Shown here one piece after another: positions 35,653 through 44,137 of a DNA stretch of 64,000 nucleotides. This DNA is from Geodermatophilus telluris (lineage in GTDB: Bacteria > Actinomycetota > Actinomycetes > Mycobacteriales > Geodermatophilaceae). The stretch is taken from contig NZ_FMZF01000003.1 of NCBI RefSeq assembly GCF_900102745.1, positions 388,671-452,670 of the forward strand. Direction: 5' to 3'. Numbering within the stretch: position 1 is the stretch's first letter; the number at the start of each line of letters is the position of its first letter. The notes below the pieces were generated by a model, which saw nothing but the letters and a program-made list of their open reading frames with translations, was not told where the DNA came from and searched no databases. A program made the translations under genes and the position numbers.

Positions 35653-36041
35653 CCCAGCGATGACTCAGCCTCCTCGCGGCGGCCTGGACGTGTAGCGATC
35701 GGCGTTGGCGCCGACGAGGTGTCCCGGCGCTCCGCGAGCCCCTTGACCGCCAAGCCGGCTGTCCCCGGGAGCAGCGGACCTGAGTCTCCACGGCTGCAGC
35801 CAGTACAGTCCCTCCTTCTCGTGCTCTCCCACAAAGGCCAGCGCCGAGGCGAGCTTCTGCCAGCTGGAGGCAGGCCCCGCCCGCAGACCTGTTCCACGCA
35901 GCAAGAGTCGCGTGGCCAACTTGCTGACACGGCGGCCCCGCATTGGACCCACTCGTCACAGGGGTCCCGCGCGTGAGGTAGGTCGCTCGGTGTCACGGCG
36001 CGCGCACTCTAAGGTCAACCCAGAACCGGAACGGGGATGGG
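35653..36041. other. Intergenic region ahead of the McrBC-containing operon
   Basis: About 390 bp with no confident gene. A minus-strand open frame (35665-35952) contains a protein-like stretch near its middle (EHEKEGLYWLQPWRL), so a decayed or very small gene is possible. The promoter of the large operon starting at 36042 should lie near 35960-36030; I cannot identify its elements with confidence. Confidence 0.35.
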
Positions 36042-39000
36042 TTGGTTTTGGACGTTTTCAAGATCCACGAGCAGGTCATCGCCGACTACCGGGACTTCAC
36101 GTCCGGGTTCGTCCAGGTCCGCGATCAGCGCATCTCCACGTTCGTGGAGGCGCAGTTCCGCGACGGCGTCCAGTGGCCCGACCCGTGGCTGAGCCTCAAC
36201 CCGTCCTTCGCCTCGGGTGGTGCCATCCCAGACCTCGTGAGGGAAGGCCTACTCCACGAGGAGTGCGAGCGGATCTTCCGCCGCAAGAGCGGTCCCCAGG
36301 ACGCCGGCCGCGACCCGATCGTGCTGCACCAGCACCAGCGCGAGGCGATCGAGGCGGCGCGAACCGGCAAGAGTTATGTCCTGACGACCGGCACCGGCTC
36401 GGGCAAGTCCCTGGCCTACATCATCCCGATCGTCGACGCCGTCCTCCGCGACCGGGACGCGAACGGCGGGAAGCGGCGACCGGGCGTCAAGGCGATCGTC
36501 GTCTACCCGATGAACGCGCTGGCCAACTCACAGGTCGGCGAGCTGGAGAAGTTCCTGAGCTTCGGCTACCCCGAGGGCGGCGAGCCGGTCACATTCGCCC
36601 GCTACACCGGGCAGGAGAGCCAGGACGAGCGACGCCGGATCCTCGCCGAGCCGCCGGACATCCTGCTCACCAACTACGTGATGCTCGAGCTGGTCCTCAC
36701 CCGGCCGGAGGAGCGCAAGCACCTGGTGCGGGCCGCGCAGGGGCTCCGCTTCCTCGCCCTCGACGAGCTGCACACCTACCGCGGTCGCCAGGGCGCGGAC
36801 GTCGCGATGCTCATCCGCCGCCTCCGCGATCAGTGCGCTACTGACGACCTCCAGATCGTCGGCACGAGCGCCACGATGGCCAGCGCCGGGACGACCGCCG
36901 AGCGCAACGCCGTCGTCGCCGACGTGGCCACCCGGCTGTTCGGCTCTGAAGTCACCCCGGAACGGGTCATCGGCGAGACCCTCACCCGGGCGACCACCGC
37001 GACCGCCCCAGCTGCGGAGCAGCTCCGGTCAGCCGTCGATGCGGCGCAGGGTCCCGAGCAGACACGTGGCCACGCCGAGTTCGCCGCCGACCCGTTGGCC
37101 GGCTGGATCGAGACGACCTTCGGTCTCGACCATGAGGCAGGGACGGGTCGACTCGTCCGCCGGGCCCCAACCACCCTCCCTGAAGCCGCCGGCACCCTCG
37201 CCGAGCTCACCGGACACACCAAGGAGGCCTGCCGGACGGCGCTGCGTCGGGTGCTCGAAGAGGGCTCCCGTGTCCGGCAGCCGGTCATCGACCGCCCGGT
37301 GTTCGCCTTCCGGCTCCACCAATTCCTGTCCAAGGGCGACACCGTGTACGTCTCCCTGGAGCCGGAGGACACCCGGCACATCACCGGCTCGTACCAGGTG
37401 ACCGTTCCGGACCACCCCGACAAGGCCCTGCTCCCCCTCGGCTTCTGCCGCGAGTGCGGTCAGGAGTACTTGGTCGTCGCGAAGGCAAAGCAGGCCGGCC
37501 GAAGCTCGTTGGTGTCCCGCCGGGACGCCGACGCCAGCGGCGGCGACAACATCACCGGCTATCTGTACGTCTCCGCCGACCTGCCCTGGCCCAATGACCC
37601 GCTGGCCAGTGGCCGCCTGCCCGAGTCCTGGCTCGTCACCGATCCGGACACGGACCGCGTCGAGATCCTCGACAGCAAGAAGAAGTACCTGCCCGAGAAG
37701 GTCTACGTGTTGCCTGACGGCACGCTGGACAACGCCGGGCTCGGGCTGCCGGCCTGGTTCGTCTCCACGCCGTTCGCCTTCTGCATGCGCTGCGGCGTGT
37801 CCTACGAGCAGGTTCGCGGCCAGGACTTCGGCAAGCTCGCCACTCTCGACTCCGAGGGCCGATCTAGCGCCGTCACCCTCCTCAGCGCGTCCATCGTGCG
37901 GCACCTCCGCTCGGTGCCCCTCAAGGACCTCGACGCAGACGCTCGCAAGCTGCTGACGTTCGTGGACAACCGGCAGGACGCCAGCCTGCAGGCCGGCCAC
38001 TTCAACGACTTCGTCCAGGTCAGCCAGTTGCGCGCAGCACTCCACGCAGCACTGGAGAAGGCCGGGGCGGAGGGACTGACGCACGACACGATCGCCGGCG
38101 CGGTGACCGATTCGCTCGGCCTGCAGACGGCGGACTTCTCCGCGAACCCGCACGCGAAGTTCAGCGCCAAGGCGGCCGCGGAACGAGCGCTGCGCGCAGT
38201 GGTCGAGTACCAGCTGTACGTGGACCTGCAGCGAGGCTGGCGGGTCACGATGCCGAACCTCGAGCAGACCGGATTGCTCCGGGTCGACTACCGCGACCTA
38301 ATGGAGCTCGCGGAGGACGACGAGTCCTGGGCCGGTACCTACTTGCTGGAGCAGATCTCTGCGGCACAGCGGGAGGAACTGGGCCGGATCCTCCTCGATG
38401 AGCTGCGTCGAGTGCGTGCGATCGACGTCGACTGCCTGACCGAGGAGGGACTGGAGCGGCTGCGGAAGGAGTCTCGCCAGCAGCTCATCGATCCCTGGGC
38501 CATGTCCGAGGACGAGCGGTTGGTGGAAGTCGGGCATGCCGCTCCGCGCCCGTCCAAGCCGGGCGGCCCGCGTGGGCGACTGGCGCTGACCGGGCGGGGC
38601 GCTTTCGGCCGCTATCTCCGCACGGACGCAGCCGGGCTTCCTGGTGTGGTCAAGACGGACGACGCCAGCAAGGTCATCCTCGATCTGCTGCACGTCCTCG
38701 CCGAGGCAGGTCTGCTGATCAGGTCGGAAGGCCCGGACGGGTCGGAGTACCGGCTGCGCGCCGCGGCCCTTCGCTGGCTAGCCGGCGACGGGAAGGAAGG
38801 GGCCCCGGACCCGCTCCGGCGCCGGTTCAAGGGCGAGGCGACCGCACGGGTCAACCCGTTCTTCCGCGATCTCTACAGGGACCTGGCAGCCGGCTTCTCC
38901 GGGATGCACGCCAGCGAGCACACCGCTCAGGTGCCTCAGCAGATGCGTCTTGGTCGTGAGGACGCGTTCCGCAAGGGCGACCTCCCACTTCTGTACTGCT

Positions 39001-41270
39001 CCCCCACCATGGAGCTCGGCGTCGACATCTCCAGCCTGAACGCCGTTGGACTCCGCAACGTGCCGCCGACACCGGCGAACTACGCCCAGCGCTCCGGGCG
39101 TGCCGGCCGGAGCGGTCAACCCGCCCTCGTCCTCACCTACTGCTCGACCGGGAACGCGCACGACAGCTACTGGTTCCGCCGGTCCCGCGACATGGTGGCC
39201 GGCTCGGTCGTGGCTCCGCGGCTCGACCTCACCAACGAGGACCTGATCCGCTCGCACGTGCACGCCATGTGGCTGGCCGAGACCGATCAGTCGATGCACT
39301 CGTCCATCACTGACCTGCTCGAGGCCGACGGGGACACCCCGACCCTCCGGTTGCTGCCCAACCTCTGGCAGGCCCTGTCGGACTCGGACGTCACGCTGCG
39401 GGCGGAGCGCACCGCCCAGCGGGTGATGGCCGACCTGCGTCGGACGTGGCAGGCGACCGGTGGCGAACCGCCGTGGTGGAGCGACACGTGGGTGCACGAC
39501 CAGGTCAAGCATGCCGCCCGGCTGCTGGACCAGTCGTTCGACCGCTGGCGGCAGCTCTTCCTCGCGGCACTGACCGAGTACCACGAGCAGCACAAGCTGG
39601 CGATCAACGTGAAGTCCAGCAGGCGCGATCGGCAGCAGGCCGAGCGCCGTCGCGCGGATGCGCGCAACCAGCTCATCCTGCTGCGCAACGAGGACCGGGA
39701 GGTCGGCGCCACCGACTTCTACTCGTACCGGTACCTGGCCAGCGAAGGATTCCTGCCCGGCTATTCGTTTCCCCGGCTGCCGCTCGCCGCGTACATCCCG
39801 GCCCGGCGCGGCGGAAAGGTCGACGGCGACTACATCCAGCGACCGCGCTTCCTCGCCATCAGCGAGTTCGGGCCCGGTGCGCTCATCTACCACGAGGGGG
39901 CGCGGTACGAGGTGACTCGTATCCAGCTCCCCCGCGACCCGGGCGAGACGAACAGCAGTGGTGCGGTGACCGAGACCGCCAAGCGGTGCGAGTACTGCGG
40001 CTACCACCACCCCGTCGTCGTCGGCACCGACACCTGCGAGCACTGCGGCGCGCAGCTGGGCGTCTCCCAGTACGGCTTGCTGCGCCTGCAGACCGTGTTC
40101 ACCCGCCGGCGTGAGCGCATCAGCAGCGACGAGGAGGAACGACGCAGGTCCGGCTTCGACCTCGAGGTCTCCTTCCGCTTCCCCGACCGCGGCGGACGCG
40201 CAGGCTTCACCAAAGCCGAGGCGGTCGTCGACGGCCAGGCCGTGCTCGAGCTCGTGCACGCCGACGCGGCCGTGATGCGCATCGCCAGCGTCGGCCGCCG
40301 CCGCCGGAAGAACCCGAGCGACCGGGGCTTCTGGCTCGACCTGAGAGAAGGTAGGTGGCTGTCGGAGACCAAGGCCGCCGACAAGACGGTCGACACCGAG
40401 AGCCTTGACGCGGCGGAGGACGTCGCTGCGAAGGAGAAGGTCACCCCATACGTCGAGGACCGGCGCAACGTCCTCGTGCTCCGACTCACCGAACCCGCCT
40501 CGGAGACCGTCGCCGTGACCCTGCGCGCGGCACTCGAGCGGGCTGCGGAGGCGACCTTCCAGCTGGAGGACTCCGAACTCGACAGCGTGGAGCTGCCCGA
40601 CGCCGAGGGCCGCGGACGGATGCTGCTGAACGAGTCCGCCGAGGGTGGCGCCGGCGTCCTGAGCCGGTTGCTCGAAGAACCCCGAAAGCTGGCGGACGTC
40701 GCACGCAAGGCGCTCGAGCTCATCCACTACGACCCCGACAGCGGCGCCGATCTCGGCAAGGCCCCTGGCGCCCGGGAGCGGTGCGAGAAGGGCTGTTACG
40801 ACTGCCTGCTGTCGTACGGGAACCAGTACGACCACAGTGCAATCGACCGGCACCAGATCGTCCCGCAGCTTCGCGAGCTGCTAGAGGCCGAGGTGACGAC
40901 CGGCGCCGGGGAGCGTGACCGGTCGGAGCAGCAGGAGTGGCTGTCGGCCCTGTCGGATTCCGGCCTGGAGCGCCGGTTCGTCGACTGGCTGCAGGAGAAC
41001 GGCCATCGCCTCCCGGACGACGCGCAGCAGACGGTCAGCGCGGCCAACGCCCGTCCGGACTTCGTCTACAACGTTCCGGGCAGCCCCGTCGCGGTCTTCG
41101 TCGACGGTCCGCACCACGACGCCGAGGCGCAGCAGCTGCGCGACGAGCGGGCGACCGAACGGCTCGAGGACCTCGGCTGGACGGTCGTCCGGGTGCATCA
41201 CAGCGACAACTGGGCGGCGCTCGTCGCCAAGCATGCGTGGATTTTTGGACCTGGAAGGACTGCACGTTGA
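36042..41270 (+). CDS. SF2 helicase with DUF1998 and C-terminal nuclease-like domain
   Basis: The 1742-residue protein starts at a TTG (36042; TTG at 36048 is an alternative). SF2 motifs are TTGTGSGKSLAY (about 114-125), FLALDELHTYRG (about 238), GTSATM, then MELGVDISSLNAVG (about 989) and YAQRSGRAGRSGQ. A zinc ribbon CEYCGYHH...CEHCG lies near 1315-1335, and the DUF1998 signature CEKGCYDCLLSYGNQ near 1582. The last 90 residues look like a Vsr/DUF559-type PD-(D/E)XK fold (ARPDFVYN, then AVFVDGPHHD and ERLEDLGWTVVRVHH). Helicase plus DUF1998 in one large chain recalls DruE of Druantia and a fused DrmA-DrmB. It is the first of five genes with 4-bp overlaps and probably the DNA-recognition and translocation engine. 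Confidence 0.85.
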   Translation: MVLDVFKIHEQVIADYRDFTSGFVQVRDQRISTFVEAQFRDGVQWPDPWLSLNPSFASGGAIPDLVREGLLHEECERIFRRKSGPQDAGRDPIVLHQHQREAIEAARTGKSYVLTTGTGSGKSLAYIIPIVDAVLRDRDANGGKRRPGVKAIVVYPMNALANSQVGELEKFLSFGYPEGGEPVTFARYTGQESQDERRRILAEPPDILLTNYVMLELVLTRPEERKHLVRAAQGLRFLALDELHTYRGRQGADVAMLIRRLRDQCATDDLQIVGTSATMASAGTTAERNAVVADVATRLFGSEVTPERVIGETLTRATTATAPAAEQLRSAVDAAQGPEQTRGHAEFAADPLAGWIETTFGLDHEAGTGRLVRRAPTTLPEAAGTLAELTGHTKEACRTALRRVLEEGSRVRQPVIDRPVFAFRLHQFLSKGDTVYVSLEPEDTRHITGSYQVTVPDHPDKALLPLGFCRECGQEYLVVAKAKQAGRSSLVSRRDADASGGDNITGYLYVSADLPWPNDPLASGRLPESWLVTDPDTDRVEILDSKKKYLPEKVYVLPDGTLDNAGLGLPAWFVSTPFAFCMRCGVSYEQVRGQDFGKLATLDSEGRSSAVTLLSASIVRHLRSVPLKDLDADARKLLTFVDNRQDASLQAGHFNDFVQVSQLRAALHAALEKAGAEGLTHDTIAGAVTDSLGLQTADFSANPHAKFSAKAAAERALRAVVEYQLYVDLQRGWRVTMPNLEQTGLLRVDYRDLMELAEDDESWAGTYLLEQISAAQREELGRILLDELRRVRAIDVDCLTEEGLERLRKESRQQLIDPWAMSEDERLVEVGHAAPRPSKPGGPRGRLALTGRGAFGRYLRTDAAGLPGVVKTDDASKVILDLLHVLAEAGLLIRSEGPDGSEYRLRAAALRWLAGDGKEGAPDPLRRRFKGEATARVNPFFRDLYRDLAAGFSGMHASEHTAQVPQQMRLGREDAFRKGDLPLLYCSPTMELGVDISSLNAVGLRNVPPTPANYAQRSGRAGRSGQPALVLTYCSTGNAHDSYWFRRSRDMVAGSVVAPRLDLTNEDLIRSHVHAMWLAETDQSMHSSITDLLEADGDTPTLRLLPNLWQALSDSDVTLRAERTAQRVMADLRRTWQATGGEPPWWSDTWVHDQVKHAARLLDQSFDRWRQLFLAALTEYHEQHKLAINVKSSRRDRQQAERRRADARNQLILLRNEDREVGATDFYSYRYLASEGFLPGYSFPRLPLAAYIPARRGGKVDGDYIQRPRFLAISEFGPGALIYHEGARYEVTRIQLPRDPGETNSSGAVTETAKRCEYCGYHHPVVVGTDTCEHCGAQLGVSQYGLLRLQTVFTRRRERISSDEEERRRSGFDLEVSFRFPDRGGRAGFTKAEAVVDGQAVLELVHADAAVMRIASVGRRRRKNPSDRGFWLDLREGRWLSETKAADKTVDTESLDAAEDVAAKEKVTPYVEDRRNVLVLRLTEPASETVAVTLRAALERAAEATFQLEDSELDSVELPDAEGRGRMLLNESAEGGAGVLSRLLEEPRKLADVARKALELIHYDPDSGADLGKAPGARERCEKGCYDCLLSYGNQYDHSAIDRHQIVPQLRELLEAEVTTGAGERDRSEQQEWLSALSDSGLERRFVDWLQENGHRLPDDAQQTVSAANARPDFVYNVPGSPVAVFVDGPHHDAEAQQLRDERATERLEDLGWTVVRVHHSDNWAALVAKHAWIFGPGRTAR

Positions 41271-44137
41271 GCATCACCGAGAAGACCGTCGACTTCGCCG
41301 TCGGCGGGCTGGTTCGCGCCCGCGGACGTGAGTGGGTGGTGCTTCCCGACACGACCCCGGAATTCCTGCTGCTCCAGCCACTGGGCGGCGGGCCGGACGA
41401 CGTGGTGGGGGTCTTCCCCGACGAGGGCGTCGAGCCCGCGACCTTCCCCGTCCCCGCAGCCGACGACCTGGGCGACGCCGCCTCGACCGAGCTGCTCCGC
41501 ACGGCGCTGCGAGTCGGCTTCCAGTCCTCGGCCGGGCCCTTCCGATCGTTGGCCGGGATCAGCGTCAGTCCGCGGAACTACCAGTACGTGCCCTTGATGA
41601 TGGCCCTGCGTCAGGACACGGTCCGTCTGGTCATCGCGGACGACGTGGGCATCGGGAAGACCATCGAGGCCGGCCTGATCGCCGCCGAGCTTCTCGCCCA
41701 GGGCAGCGTCAAGCGCATGGCTGTGCTGTGCTCGCCGGCCTTGGCAGAGCAGTGGCAGCGCGAACTGCGGGAGAAGTTCGGAATCGATGCCGCCTTGGTC
41801 CTGACCAGCACGGTCAAGGGCCTGGAACGCGGGCTCATGCTCAACGAGTCGCTGTTTGACCGCTATCCGCACGTCATCGTCTCGACCGACTTCATCAAGT
41901 CCGACCGGCGCCGTCACGAGTTCGTGCTTCGTTGCCCTGAGTTGGTGATCGTGGACGAGGCGCACAACTCCGTCGCGGGCAGCGCCGCCGGCCAGCAGTC
42001 CCGCCACCAGCGGTATGAGCTGCTCAAGTCCCTGGCCGCCGACGAGAGCCGCCACCTCATCCTCACCACCGCGACGCCGCACTCTGGTGACGAGACGGCG
42101 TTCGCGAACCTGGTCGGTCTCTGCCACCCGGACCTGGCAGCGGTCGACCTCAGCAGCTCGGCCGGGAGGACGTTGCTGGCGCGACACTTCGTTCAGCGTC
42201 GGCGCGCCGACATCCGTCACTACCTGGACGAGGACACGCCCTTCCCCCGGGACAGGGAGACGAGGGACGTCCCTTACACGCTGAGCCCCGCGTACAAGGA
42301 CCTCTTCGAGGACGTCCTGACCTACGCGCGCGAGCAGGTCCGCGACAGCGTCTCGGGGGCGCGTAGCCGCGTCCGGTGGTGGTCGGCGCTGGCGCTCCTG
42401 CGTGCCATGGCGTCCAGCCCTCGGGCGGCCGTCGCCACGCTGGGCACGCGGGCATCGAACGCGGATGTCACGAACGCGGCGGAGGTCGATGCCCTGGGGC
42501 GCGCGGGCGTGCTCGACAGCGCCGATGACGAGACGCTGGAAGGGCTCGACATGACGCCCGGCGCGCTCGTGCACCAGCCGGAGGAGCTCGAGGCCACGAG
42601 CGGTGAAGCGGAGCGCAGGCGACTCTCCGCCTTTGCGCGTCGGGCGGCGGAGCTCGAGGGTGTCGACCAGGATCGCAAGCTGGCCATGGTCATCGGCCAG
42701 GTCAAGCAGCTGCTCGCCGACGGCTTCGCGCCGATCGTCTTCTGCCGCTTCATCCACACCGCCGAGTACATCGGCGAGCACCTCGCCACCGCCCTGAGCG
42801 GCAAGCGCGGTGCCGACGTCAACGTCGGCGTCGTCACCGGCCTGCTGCCGCCCGCGGAGCGAGCGCGCCGAGTGCAAGAACTGGTCGACATGCCGGGCCG
42901 ACACGTCCTGGTGGCGACCGACTGCCTCTCCGAGGGCGTCAACCTGCAGGAGGCCTTCTCCGCCGTCCTCCACTACGACCTGGCCTGGAACCCCACTCGG
43001 CACGAGCAGCGCGAAGGCCGCGTCGACCGCTTCGGCCAGCGCAAGGACGTCGTCCGCGCACTGACGCTCTACGGCGAGGACAACGGCATCGACGAGATCG
43101 TCCTCGAGGTGCTGATCCGCAAGCACCGCGCGATCGCCAAGGCCACCGGCGTGGCCGTTCCCGTTCCCGGCAACGGCGACGGTCTGATCGACGCGCTGGC
43201 CGAGGGACTGCTCCTGCGCAACCGCCACGCCGAGCAGCTGACGATCGACCTCGACCTGGATCAGCGCACCATCGACTTCGATGCTGCCTGGCAGTCCGCG
43301 GCCGAAAAGGAGAAGGCGTCCCGCACCCGTTTCGCGCAGCACACGATCAAGCCGGACGAGGTCGTCACGGAGGTCACCGAGATCCGTGAGGCTCTCGGCG
43401 CGCACGGGGACCTCGAGCAGTTCCTGGTCCACACCTTGCGAGCCCTTGGCTCCACGGTCACTCAGGTCGACGACGGCTTCACTGCGGTCCTCGGCACCCT
43501 GCCGCTCGGGCTGCGGCACAGCCTGCCCGTCGGAGTGCATGACCCGCTGCTGTTCCGCGCGGAGCCGCCCGCTGGTCGCGGGGAGGCGGTGATCGCCCGT
43601 ACCGACCCCACGGTGCAAGCCATCGGCCGCTACGTCCTGGAGAGCGCCCTCGACCGCGCGGTGCCCGAGCGCGACCGCCCGGCCCGGCGGGCCGGAGTCA
43701 TGCGGTCCGATGCGGTGCAGACCCGCACGACCTTGCTGCTGGTCCGCTTCCGCTTCCAGCTCGCGCTTCCGACGCCGGACGGCGTGCACTCGCAGGTCGC
43801 CGAGGACGCCCGAGTCCTGGCCTTCGAAGGGGCACCAGGAAGCGCGGTCTGGCTCTCCGACGAGCGAGCCGAGGTGCTCCTGAGCGCGAACCCGTCCGGC
43901 AACGTTCCCGCCGATGCGGCGCGACTCGCCGCGGAGCGAGTACTCGATGGGCTGCCGGAACTCACCCCGTACCTGGAGCACGTCGCCGACGAGCACGCCG
44001 ACCGGCTGCTCGGCGCCCACCGCCGAGCCCGCCTCGGAGCCGGCGCCGTGCGCCGCGGGCTGTCAGTGACCGCCCAACGCCCCGTCGACGTACTGAGCCT
44101 GCAGGTGCTCCTGCCGGCTGTTGGGAGCAACGCATGA
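41267..44137 (+). CDS. SNF2-like helicase (DrmD-like)
   Basis: A TTG start overlaps the previous stop (TTGA), with GGAAGGA upstream; this fixes the start inside a longer open frame. The 956-residue product carries SNF2/SF2 motifs: VIADDVGIGKTIEAGLI (about 122-138), VIVDEAHNSVAG (about 227), LILTTATPHSGDE (about 264), ATDCLSEGVNLQ (about 550) and HEQREGRVDRFGQRKDV (about 578-594), a spacing close to DrmD of DISARM class 1. The C-terminal 250 residues are family specific. In DISARM, DrmD is encoded beside an adenine methylase, as it is here at 44134, but DrmA and DrmB are represented only by the fused protein upstream. It would translocate on duplex DNA. Confidence 0.82.
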   Translation: MSITEKTVDFAVGGLVRARGREWVVLPDTTPEFLLLQPLGGGPDDVVGVFPDEGVEPATFPVPAADDLGDAASTELLRTALRVGFQSSAGPFRSLAGISVSPRNYQYVPLMMALRQDTVRLVIADDVGIGKTIEAGLIAAELLAQGSVKRMAVLCSPALAEQWQRELREKFGIDAALVLTSTVKGLERGLMLNESLFDRYPHVIVSTDFIKSDRRRHEFVLRCPELVIVDEAHNSVAGSAAGQQSRHQRYELLKSLAADESRHLILTTATPHSGDETAFANLVGLCHPDLAAVDLSSSAGRTLLARHFVQRRRADIRHYLDEDTPFPRDRETRDVPYTLSPAYKDLFEDVLTYAREQVRDSVSGARSRVRWWSALALLRAMASSPRAAVATLGTRASNADVTNAAEVDALGRAGVLDSADDETLEGLDMTPGALVHQPEELEATSGEAERRRLSAFARRAAELEGVDQDRKLAMVIGQVKQLLADGFAPIVFCRFIHTAEYIGEHLATALSGKRGADVNVGVVTGLLPPAERARRVQELVDMPGRHVLVATDCLSEGVNLQEAFSAVLHYDLAWNPTRHEQREGRVDRFGQRKDVVRALTLYGEDNGIDEIVLEVLIRKHRAIAKATGVAVPVPGNGDGLIDALAEGLLLRNRHAEQLTIDLDLDQRTIDFDAAWQSAAEKEKASRTRFAQHTIKPDEVVTEVTEIREALGAHGDLEQFLVHTLRALGSTVTQVDDGFTAVLGTLPLGLRHSLPVGVHDPLLFRAEPPAGRGEAVIARTDPTVQAIGRYVLESALDRAVPERDRPARRAGVMRSDAVQTRTTLLLVRFRFQLALPTPDGVHSQVAEDARVLAFEGAPGSAVWLSDERAEVLLSANPSGNVPADAARLAAERVLDGLPELTPYLEHVADEHADRLLGAHRRARLGAGAVRRGLSVTAQRPVDVLSLQVLLPAVGSNA

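Noticed and set aside
41198..44020. Minus-strand open frame of 940 codons
   Set aside because: It is antisense to the SNF2-like helicase. Absence of stops is expected in such GC-rich DNA, and no protein motif is present.
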